This document shows positions 1-10,100 of a DNA stretch of 19,488 nt, piece by piece (within the stretch, counting starts at the first letter, position 1; every line of letters starts with the position of its first letter). Location of the stretch: the NCBI RefSeq assembly GCF_026151205.1, contig NW_026971913.1, positions 1 through 19,488 of the forward strand, written 5' to 3'. Under the pieces are notes generated by a model. It had not been told where the DNA came from and did no database searches. It was given only the letters and a program-made list of their open reading frames with translations. Position numbers and translations under genes: made by a program. The DNA comes from Bolinopsis microptera (lineage: Eukaryota; Ctenophora; Tentaculata; Lobata; Bolinopsidae).

Positions 1-564
1 AAAATATAGGACAAAGTAAACTTAGAAAACGAAAAATAACGTTCACCAAAATGACTAGTTGTGGGAAAAAAAGGAAAAAAAAGGCAAATTACAAATAAAA
101 GAGAGAGGACTAGAGAAAGTGTACCGATGAGACGAAGAAGAGAACTAGAAGAAAGGAAAGTGAGGGTTGAGTAGGAGGTGTGAAGAGTTACTCCAATTTA
201 CTGGTGGTTTGGTTTTGTCAGTAACAGGGCCCCTAAGTAGCTAGATACCCTCCCAGAATTACAATCACACTCGCCTCCCTCCCTAACAGGGCTTAGTGTC
301 ATTGATACGTCGTGTAGCTGACAAGTCTCCTCAATTAGCGTGGTTACCGACTAGTACCTTCCTTAGTTACCTCGCTCTCTCCTCCCCTCACCTTAACTCA
401 CCTCAATAACTATCCGCTGTATTGTTAAATTACTGTCTTTATTGTCCTACTAACTTTTAGAAAACTGCATTAAACAGCTTTATGAAAGACGTTAATCGAA
501 TGACAATTTATCGCTTAACTTTAAGATAATTGCAATTGTTGGATCAGTGTGTGATCCGGGGGTT

Positions 565-584
565 GTTTGTTTGTTTGTTTGTTT
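565..584. repeat. (GTTT)5 microsatellite
   Basis: Five perfect tandem GTTT units follow a short G-run. It is a simple sequence repeat with no sign of function. Confidence 0.9.
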
Positions 585-799
585 ATAGAACCCGTCCCCA
601 ATCTCGTATCGGGAAATGACTAAACTCAGGTCTGAGTGTGAATACGGGTGGTACCTGCAAGAGTGTTCATTAAGCATTTAGAGTTCTGTGAAACTGCAGT
701 TACAATTGTGCTAGAGTATTTTTAGTATATACGATAGGTATCAGATATATATCCTTACATGCTTCCAAAATTTGTAAAGCCGTAGTACATACATATCAC

Positions 800-985
800 A
801 TTACACCGGAGCCTACATAGTGCAATCTCCTCCAGTCGATCTGCGCCGTGTATGTTTATATAAACGCGCGGCCCAGATTGGAGGAAACCACACTCTGCAA
901 GTTCGATCCAGTAGAATGCTACATGTACGTACTACGGCTTCATCTCCAACTTTCTGCACAATGTACTGGAATGTTTTGAAGGAAG

Positions 986-1024
<39 letters not shown>
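800..1024 (+). mobile_element. Possible tRNA-derived SINE with A39 tail
   Basis: A run of 39 A (986-1024) follows about 180 bp of more GC-rich sequence. That sequence contains GGCCCAGATTGG near 870 and GTTCGATCC near 901. These resemble the A and B boxes of an RNA polymerase III promoter at about tRNA spacing, and with the A tail they suggest a retroposed tRNA-derived SINE. The 5' boundary is a guess and no target-site duplication was identified. An ordinary A tract next to unrelated sequence is the alternative. Confidence 0.3.
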
Positions 1025-1025
<1 letters not shown>

Positions 1026-1442
1026 AAACTAAAATCAGCTTCTTTTTCTTTAAAAAAAAAATAATAAAGTATGTAACGTCGATACCAAACCGATCATTTA
1101 GCGATGATAACTGAGTAGTGGATTCCTGGGTTGCAGAGTCATTCAGATGTTTCAGTCTTCGAATGTGGTTCTTGTTCAGTTTTGTCCATGTTTCCTCGTG
1201 TTATGTTCAAAGTTTTAGGTGTCATGTTGTCCTTGACCAGAAGAGTCTAATGAAGTAACTCTTCCTTAAATGCTGATATGCGTCGTCTCCATCCCAGAAA
1301 ATATGAAGATGACCCAGTGAAAAAGTGCAGAAATCGGCCGAAAATAACAAATACTAGAAACAGTTAAAAAGTGACAGAATTCAAACACAAGGAAAATTTA
1401 TGACATAGATAATAATACAAAATATCTTCAAACGGAGTTTTT

Positions 1443-3786
1443 CTTAGAGGGTGAGATGTTCTTTAATAAGTCCTCATGATTAAATGAGAAGTTACCTAGA
1501 GGTACTAAATTAACCGGACTGCTAGCAAGGAGTCGAGAGTGGGAATAATATAAATGCGGAATTAATTCTAAGATAACAAAAAATCTTGTACAGAAAGCTA
1601 AAGTTCGAACAAAAAGTCTAGGAAAAACCTGTGAACCAAATAAGCAGAATGGCAGCCGTGCATGAAGTGATAAAATATAAAACGTTCTAAAATGCCTGCG
1701 GAGGCATCTTATCTACTCCTTCGTAATATGCACGTGTTAGTAAGTGTAGTAAAAATAGAAAAAGAATAAATCTATAAAATGAACGAAGCGGTGAAAATCT
1801 TAGAGGGTGAGATGTTCTTTAATAAGTCCTCATGATTAAATGAGAAGTTACCTAGAGGTACTAAATTAACCGGACTGCTAGCAAGGAGTCGAGAGTGGGA
1901 ATAATATAAATGCGGAATTAATTCTAAGATAACAAAAAATCTTGTACAGAAAGCTAAAGTTCGAACAAAAAGTCTAGGAAAAACCTGTGAACCAAATAAG
2001 CAGAATGGCAGCCGTGCATGAAGTGATAAAATATAAAACGTTCTAAAATGCCTGCGGAGGCATCTTATCTACTCCTTCGTAATATGCACGTGTTAGTAAG
2101 TGTAGTAAAAATAGAAAAAGAATAAATCTATAAAATGAACGAAGCGGTGAAAATCTTAGAGGGTGAGATGTTCTTTAATAAGTCCTCGTGATTAAATGAG
2201 AAGTTACCTAGAGGTACTAAATTAACCGGACTGCTAGCAAGGAGTCGAGAGTGGGAATAATATAAATGCGGAATTAATTCTAAGATAACAAAAAATCTTG
2301 TACAGAAAGCTAAAGTTCGAACAAAAAGTCTAGGAAAAACCTGTGAACCAAATAAGCAGAATGGCAGCCGTGCATGAAGTGATAAAATATAAAACGTTCT
2401 AAAATGCCTGCGGAGGCATCTTATCTACTCCTTCGTAATATGCACGTGTTAGTAAGTGTAGTAAAAATAGAAAAAGAATAAATCTATAAAATGAACGAAG
2501 CGGTGAAAATCTTAGAGGGTGAGATGTTCTTTAATAAGTCCTCATGATTAAATGAGAAGTTACCTAGAGGTACTAAATTAACCGGACTGCTAGCAAGGAG
2601 TCGAGAGTGGGAATAATATAAATGCGGAATTAATTCTAAGATAACAAAAAATCTTGTACAGAAAGCTAAAGTTCGAACAAAAAGTCTAGGAAAAACCTGT
2701 GAACCAAATAAGCAGAATGGCAGCCGTGCATGAAGTGATAAAATATAAAACGTTCTAAAATGCCTGCGGAGGCATCTTATCTACTCCTTCGTAATATGCA
2801 CGTGTTAGTAAGTGTAGTAAAAATAGAAAAAGAATAAATCTATAAAATGAACGAAGCGGTGAAAATCTTAGAGGGTGAGATGTTCTTTAATAAGTCCTCA
2901 TGATTAAATGAGAAGTTACCTAGAGGTACTAAATTAACCGGACTGCTAGCAAGGAGTCGAGAGTGGGAATAATATAAATGCGGAATTAATTCTAAGATAA
3001 CAAAAAATCTTGTACAGAAAGCTAAAGTTCGAACAAAAAGTCTAGGAAAAACCTGTGAACCAAATAAGCAGAATGGCAGCCGTGCATGAAGTGATAAAAT
3101 ATAAAACGTTCTAAAATGCCTGCGGAGGCATCTTATCTACTCCTTCGTAATATGCACGTGTTAGTAAGTGTAGTAAAAATAGAAAAAGAATAAATCTATA
3201 AAATGAACGAAGCGGTGAAAATCTTAGAGGGTGAGATGTTCTTTAATAAGTCCTCATGATTAAATGAGAAGTTACCTAGAGGTACTAAATTAACCGGACT
3301 GCTAGCAAGGAGTCGAGAGTGGGAATAATATAAATGCGGAATTAATTCTAAGATAACAAAAAATCTTGTACAGAAAGCTAAAGTTCGAACAAAAAGTCTA
3401 GGAAAAACCTGTGAACCAAATAAGCAGAATGGCAGCCGTGCATGAAGTGATAAAATATAAAACGTTCTAAAATGCCTGCGGAGGCATCTTATCTACTCCT
3501 TCGTAATATGCACGTGTTAGTAAGTGTAGTAAAAATAGAAAAAGAATAAATCTATAAAATGAACGAAGCGGTGAAAATCTTAGAGGGTGAGATGTTCTTT
3601 AATAAGTCCTCGTGATTAAATGAGAAGTTACCTAGAGGTACTAAATTAACCGGACTGCTAGCAAGGAGTCGAGAGTGGGAATAATATAAATGCGGAATTA
3701 ATTCTAAGATAACAAAAAATCTTGAACAGAAAGCTAAAGTTCGAACAAAAAGTCTAGGAAAAACCTGTGAACCAAATAAGCAGAAT
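1443..3786. repeat. 356-bp satellite array, 6.6 copies
   Basis: Six complete units start at 1443, 1799, 2155, 2511, 2867 and 3223, and a 208-bp partial unit runs 3579-3786. The period is exactly 356 bp throughout. Copies are almost identical: A to G at unit position 34 in copies three (2188) and seven (3612), and T to A at 3725 in copy seven. Each unit carries a short inverted repeat (ATGCCT-GCGG-AGGCAT) and no open frame. The last unit breaks off at CAGAAT and continues into unrelated sequence. It lies directly upstream of the first visible Pax-like exon, so it is probably intronic. The near-identity indicates recent amplification or strong homogenisation. Confidence 0.97.
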
Positions 3787-4020
3787 CGATCCGGGGGTTA
3801 ATCATAAGTAGAATATATTTATTTTCGTTTATAAACTTTTATAGATTAGTTTAATTCCGATAGTCAAAGAATTATTCTTTGACTGCTAAATTAGGGGAAG
3901 AATTATTGCAATTAAAAACTCCTTTGATCGAATTTGATTACTAGACACGAGGCCGTTACGGAACCAACATGTCACCATACATTTCATTACTGAGATATTA
4001 ACATTTGTTTCCTGATACAG
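3787..4020. other. Intron 3' end before the paired-domain exon
   Basis: AT-rich sequence between the satellite and the exon at 4021. It ends with a good acceptor (TTTCCTGATACAG). It includes a short inverted repeat near 3865-3885 (AAAGAATTATTCTTT). No other feature is seen. Confidence 0.55.
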
Positions 4021-4125
4021 GTGCCAAGTGCTAGTACGATCAACCGAATCCTACGGAACAAAGTAACGGAGACTGTCCGACCTAAAACTGAAATACCTGA
4101 TCTCAAGCTTAAAGCTGAGCCGGAG
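4021..4125 (+). CDS. Pax: Pax-like exon a: end of paired domain
   Basis: This 105-nt exon is in phase 0 at both ends. The acceptor is CCTGATACAG and the donor GAG|GTGAGA. It reads VPSASTINRILRNK, then a linker ending in LKLKAEPE. The first part matches the conserved end of the Pax paired domain (family pattern VPSVSSINRILRNK), the last helix region of the RED subdomain. Pax genes commonly have an intron at this point, so an exon starting at the Val codon fits. This is the main evidence for the gene's identity. A Tc1-type transposase with a paired-like domain is the alternative, but the splice sites and downstream exons argue against it. Confidence 0.85.
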
Positions 4126-7100
4126 GTGAGATTGTTTACGGAGGTCCGACCTCTGGGCCATTTTCATTAATAATTCTAAGCATAACCTGAACTTACCAGG
4201 AATTGTATGGTCCGGGAATTAAGGGAGTTTCATGAATACAATTCTAATTGGGGCTGTGTGAGTTAACTATGTATTATGTAGGAATAGAACGTTAATTCTG
4301 TGTTATCGACAAACATATTAACATATCACAATGCTGGCAAGCATTACCGTCGCCCTTATATTCACAACACTATTTACCCCCTATACGATTATATCCCCTT
4401 TATTGTTTTCCAGGCATTAAGACTCATCGAAAGTAGTTCAGCAGGTACATTTAAGTTCAAAACATTCTAATTCAATGTTGAAGATGACAGGAATAAGAAA
4501 TAGTTGTATGGAGGTTTTTAAGAAATTTGCGCAAAATACGCGCCAGCATGTTATACGAAATTAGGTAAAAAACCCAAAATCGCCATATTCAGGTGCCTTA
4601 AAAACCATGTTAAAATTGAGTTAGAGATCTGAAACTTTGCAGGGCGTCTAGACCTTGTCCAAATCGACTGTAAAAAAAATGTCATGTTTCAGGAGTATCG
4701 GGAAGTGGGTTTTCTGGAACCCCTGTTTTACAACAGATTGTCGTGAAGATATATATGTATGTATAGACGCTTTTTGCAGTCAATTGTAGCCTACATTTAA
4801 GTGTCCGTAGATTCAAAAGTATAAACGATACAGTCATTTCGAACCACAGGTTTTAAAGATAATTGTTTAAGCTTTAGTTTACATTGTATTGAAAAATAAT
4901 TTAACGTCATCATCATCACTTGATGACGTCATCAAGTTAAGTGTTTTTAAAACTTGACTTTTGACAAAGTAACAACTTTTTAAATCGATTTTACACTATT
5001 AAGGAGTAATTTTATTCAAAATCTGAGGACATTTTTATCTTAGATAATTGTTCAAGCATTCCGAAAATCTACCGGAATAGTTTCCTACCTTGCTCCTTCA
5101 TAAAGATATTTGCTATTGAAGTTAGTGCTTTTTTGAAGAATAATTTTATAAAAACACAAAAGTTGTGAATTAGTATTCTCTGGTGTTGGGCCATCCCTTG
5201 GGTTGTGGAGCTCAATTTTGCTTCTTAAAGGTGTAAATTGTGTTATAGGCTAGTTTTAAAGTTAAAAATCGAAAAGTTGCACACGTGGGGACACGCCCAA
5301 ATTCATTTAAAATCGCTAAAATCGCTAAAAATTTTGATTTTCACGATTTTTATCAACTTTGGAGTCCCGCTGTGATCCAAGTTCTTTTTGAAATCTTCTG
5401 AAACTTTGCATGCTTATCAAACTATATATTAAATACCACTATGCAAAAATTTACGGTGATTCAATATTGTATGCGCACGCGACGTCCGCTCAAAGTTTGC
5501 ACGTGCGAAAGGTGAGAAATTTGCTCATTCGTGATTTCGAATATATTCTGCTTTCCACGATATTTAAATGGCATTATATATGAATTTAATGCCAACTTGA
5601 ATGAGTAAAAAGTGCCATATTCAGTCGGTTATCGACAGAAATACCTAACTAAACACAAGGAAACGTTTTCAAAGGCAGAATTTCGAAATCGTCGAAATTA
5701 CCTCCTTGTTAATGAAGTTTCGACTAGCTGTGTAAATTATCCTGACATTATAATCAAAAAGAGATGATATTTGACCAAAACCCATAATCATGGGTAGAGT
5801 GTACCGCTGCCAGTGTCTCTCTTTTCCAAACAAAAGGAAATGATATTAATTTGAGGAACAGTCCGCTAATGCAAATTGATACCGAGAATGAAATCGGTCG
5901 CTCGCTTTTTCCATTCGATCACGGCTTACGAATTGTAATAAAGCTTATTGATTTGAAAAAGCGAGCGACCGATTTCATTCTCGGTATCAATTTGCATTAG
6001 CGGACTGTTCCTCAAATTAATATCATTTCCTTTTGTTTGGAAAAGAGAGACACTGGCAGCGGTACACTCTACCCATGATTATGGGTTTTGGTCAAATACC
6101 CTATACATTTTATATTCTTATTTAGCTGAATATAAACCTAACGGTTGGAACCCTCAGGAGTGTCCACAACAGTCCTTCACGATACCCCCAAACATAATGG
6201 GACAGGTTCCTACTAACTTCAACAGAGCCACTGATTTCAACCCTTTCTTAGCAACAGGTAAACATCACCCAACCCTTTCTTAGCAACAGGTAAACATCAC
6301 CAAACCCTTTCTTAGCAACAGGTAAACATCACCCAACCCTTTCTTAGCAACAGGTAAACATCACCAAACCCTTTCTTAGCAACAGGTAAACATCACCCAA
6401 CCCTTTCTTAGCAACAGGTAAACATCACCCCACCCTTTCTTAGCAACAGGTAAACATCACCCCACCCTTTCTTAGCAACAGGTAAACATCACCCAACCTT
6501 TTCTTAGCAACAGGTAAACATCACCAAACCCTAAAGTATGGGGCGTGTTTTTACAGTTCGGAAACATTACAACACAAATTTAAACCAAGATAATCTTACA
6601 TATCCGGGTGGCTTAATTTCTACTTTGATAACGGGGTCTTACCTTTCAAAAGTATTTTATTAAATCCTGTTTCCCGGTACGCTAGCGTACCGGTAACTCC
6701 CAACCCACCGCTTCGGCGGGTAGTTGATACACCTTTCACAAGCAAGAGCCACTTTGGTCTACTTGCTGTGATGTGTCTCAGCTATACATGGGTTGGGGGT
6801 CCCCCCTTTTAAAAAAATTAGTTATGAGGTTATAAAGCAGTACCATTACAGAAGTGAGGAAGCGACCACGCAGACACAGGAGTGTCGGGGGCTGTGTTTA
6901 CTCTTACAACAGATCAGAGTCAGATCCTTACAACCGTGTAAAGGTAAGTTATAATACTACTACTACTACTACTATGTCGGAACTAAGTCCGATCTACGCC
7001 AGATAACCCCCTCCATATATCCCTGTCCCGCATCAGGGTTCGCAGTTCCTCTTTAGATTTTGTCCCAACTTCCTTCAGTAACATAGACAAGTAGCTTTGT

Positions 7101-10100
7101 CTTGGTCGGCCTTGCTGTGCTCTACCGTGCGTAGGTTCCCATAAGACTAAATCACTGGCAAGTAGCTCAGGATGTCGGATGCAGTGTAATAATACTTATA
7201 AGCTTATAGTGGCAGCCTGGCAGATATAGCTGTCTTGCAGCCTGACGTTGATATAGCTGCCTGGCAGTCTAGGACTGATATAGCTGTTTTACATCCTTAC
7301 CGATATAGCTGCCCGACCAGAAATCTTAGCATACATAGATTTAAAACCGTTTTGATGTTCGCTACCTTGGTGGTTTCAGCGTAAATAATATCGGTAATAT
7401 AGGCATGGTATTGGGAATATATTTATGTAGCTCTAGATAGTGAGATGAGTTTTGGCCGGGCCCAGAATGGAGCCAGCGTGACGTCACGAGTCACGTTCCG
7501 GGTCACGTGGCCTTTAAGTAGCGGCTCTAAGGAACAGATAAGGTTTCAGGATCGGGACTTTGCTCGCTGATAATTGCCAGACATATGCACTTAACTAGAA
7601 GTCAAGGCTGCCCCGTGATGTAAAGATATGTAAAGGGTAGGTTACATACCAGAGGATAAGCCAGCTATATAAGTGGCTATATCTAGCTACTAGTTGTATC
7701 TAGCTACTTACTACATTTCACTTGGTTACTTAACTGCAGCTACCTGGGTAACTAATTACTGACAACGTTGCTCTGTTCTAATGTTCGGCTGCTGATTGGT
7801 GTTTATGAAGTATAATCAGTGCTAACATCAGCTGATTGGTGTTTATGAAGTATAATGAGTGCTAACATCAGCTGGAAGTAACAGGCTTCACGGATATAAC
7901 ACAGTAACTATCTCTAGATCAAATGAAGCGGAAGTTATCTTGAGCGTTTTGTCAAAACTGATTTATAAAGCAGTTTATATAAATATAAACTAAAATAAAT
8001 AGAAATTCTAACATATAAGGAATTACTTTGAGAATGTTGAAGCATGAAATTAGATATCTACACTTACACAAATCAATAAATCACTCGATCAAACTTACAA
8101 AAAAGTTGGAAACTTAGTGACAAATTGAAACTGGTAAATTTGGCAATGCTCTTGAAGAAAAAAGTTTGAAGCAACAAAACACTGTAAGGGAAGCTGAGAA
8201 GTATTAGACCAATAAAGATGAACGTCACGTAACGAGTTGGTAGAACAACCTGTCAATCAAATTGACATTAAGAAAACCGAGGGTAACCCCTTCCCGTGAG
8301 TTTATGACTAACTGCTCGAATCAAAGATAATACCCGCCATGATTTGTTCACTAAAAAGATGAGAAAGAAAAGTTACTGTCGGTGGCAATGCTCAGCCCAA
8401 AGGATGCAATCACTGGAAGTAACATTTAGTCAGCGCAGTCAAGCAGAAAGGTAAAGTTCACTGATCCATTTCCAGGACTTTAGGCGGTGGACTCACAAGA
8501 AACCGCCTACTCGCCAGAGACAAATCGCCCGATATGAGAGGTATCGGTGCGGTTTGGAGAAGCTACACAACGGAAGAGGGAGAGTGAGCTAGGAAGTGAG
8601 GAGGAGGAGAGCTGACCCTGTTTCCATCAGACCGTGTCACGGCCCCAGATCCCCCTGCAGGCTGCTCAAGCGTATCACAGAATACACATGACCTGCAGTG
8701 CCTACCCAACCGTACCAAATACTTTATTAGGCGGCTCAGCGACCGTAACTGGGCCAATGACCACCACCTCCTCCTCCTCCGCTGGTCGGAGCATGCACCG
8801 AGACAGCAGGCTGCAGATCAGTGCCTCTAATTGACGAATGATGGGGTGTCACTAGATAGCGTTACTCCGCTGGCAATGACCTGGGGTACTGGACCATGTA
8901 TCTGTTGAGGACGAGAAGAGCTCAATGACCTAGACCAGTGGACCATGCCTCATGAGGGGTTGATGACTCAAGTGAGGCGTGAAACAACGCTGGGGGTTGG
9001 TGTCTCGAGCTATTCTTAGAGGTCTGAGTGTGATTAGTTACTGCGCACTCAGCAATGGATCAAACGGATTGTTGGATATTCTTGGATATTGCCCAGAAAC
9101 TTTCAGTTATCTGTTCGTGTTTGTTTGCATATTCAATTTACGCAAGTATAAGTTAAAATTTACAGTTCTTCTGAAGTTACACTACTTAATTAATTAATGA
9201 ATTACACATAAATAATTTAAATTTTTCAGATGGATAGTAGTCCAACGGGATCATCATTTGGAAAGAGTAAGTGCCCATATTTTGCTAAGATTTTCTATTA
9301 TCTTATAATTATATAAGTATCATATTTTGTTGTTGACATTTTCTCTACTGTTCACATCTTCAAACATGGGGGTCAACAATTGAGCTGAAAAATATTGAAA
9401 ATGCAATCTTTTTCGCGTCTTTTCGGGAGATTAAAGCATAATACTACAAAAATAATGTGATAAATTGACTTCTTTCAGTGCACTCGCCGAGTTCAAGCTT
9501 GTCACCAGATCAGCTTCACCCTTCCTCCATATCTCCACAAAGCACGGCACCCACCTCTCCTCTCCTCCCCAACCTTATGACGTCCCCTAACACTATGATG
9601 ACGTCACCAGCCTCAATGATGACGTCACCAGCCTCAATGATGACGTCACCAGCCTCGATGATGACGTCACCAGCGCCACATGTAACGTCACCTCAGTCCC
9701 TAATGACTTCAAGCAGCTCTCACGTGACCCCTGAAGCGCAGATGGTGTCCTCAGCTCACGTTATGAATCACTCCAGTCCAGCATTGAACCTTACATCTCC
9801 AGGAATAGAGCTCAACCCGATCAGCTGCTCCTTCCCTACCAGAGAAACTCCTGACTCTCTCCTCACTGGTAATGTGCCGCTTTTAACGTGCTTTTAAGAA
9901 TGTGTTCTGATTTTTCTGTGAAACCTTGATAAATACAATTTAGAGTTACAAACCTATCTTGTAAAACTCTAGTTGGTATTTTCCCTACAGTGCTGACAAA
10001 TAGTGGAAGACAACACCCTCACCTGAGTTCTATCCTGGGACAAAGCCCTTCCTCAATCCCTGCCACCTCTCAAAAGTTAGTTCACGCATAGCTTATAATT

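Larger units (their letters stand above)
1..1442. other. Non-coding 5' flank, probably intron
   Basis: No convincing exon was found here. The Pax-like exon at 4021 begins inside the paired domain, so this stretch is probably part of a long upstream intron, although that is inference. It is AT-rich and contains a (GTTT)5 microsatellite at 565-584 and a run of 39 A at 986-1024. Short open frames occur on both strands but have low complexity (one ends in poly-Lys from the A tract) and show no recognisable domain. The part from 1025 to 1442 shows nothing beyond AT-rich sequence. Confidence 0.5.
4322..6098 (+). repeat. Long inverted repeat, left arm
   Basis: This segment reappears as reverse complement at 14212-15557 and 18674-19105, the right arm being split by a 3.1-kb insertion. 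Similarity runs from CATATCACAATGCTGG at 4322 to the TA that closes the foldback element at 6097-6098, and it stops at both edges. By eye the arms differ by scattered substitutions and small indels, so they are not a fresh copy. The arm contains the microexon at 4414-4444 and a perfect 20-bp palindrome at 4918-4937 centred on TGACGTCA. It could be an inverted segmental duplication of part of the Pax-like gene, or two opposed copies of an unnamed non-autonomous element. No ORF supports an autonomous transposon. Confidence 0.93.

Noticed and set aside
820-1032. Plus-strand ORF ending in poly-Lys
   Set aside because: The tail is translation of the A39 tract and the rest has no recognisable domain.
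1299-1371. Open frame after a CATCCCAG acceptor, reading KYEDDPVKKC
   Set aside because: It is not paired-domain sequence, has no clear donor, and is short and AT-rich.
552-3799. Shared 12-mer GATCCGGGGGTT at 552 and 3788, next to the end of the satellite
   Set aside because: Several repeated 12-mers are expected by chance in 19.5 kb and the flanks do not match.
4692-4735. Possible exon reading EYREVGFLEP after TTTCAG in the left arm
   Set aside because: There is no good donor before the in-frame stop, and the right arm copy changes the acceptor to TTGCAG. The 31-nt microexon explains the phase better.
6241-6531. Regular 32-bp repeats resembling a CRISPR array
   Set aside because: The units are directly joined with no variable spacers, and the DNA is eukaryotic. 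It is a minisatellite.
7371-7388. TGG TTT CAG CGT AAA TAA, reading WFQRK, like the homeodomain WFQNRR motif
   Set aside because: A stop follows at once, the upstream frame has no homeodomain helix, and no splice context fits. It is a chance match.
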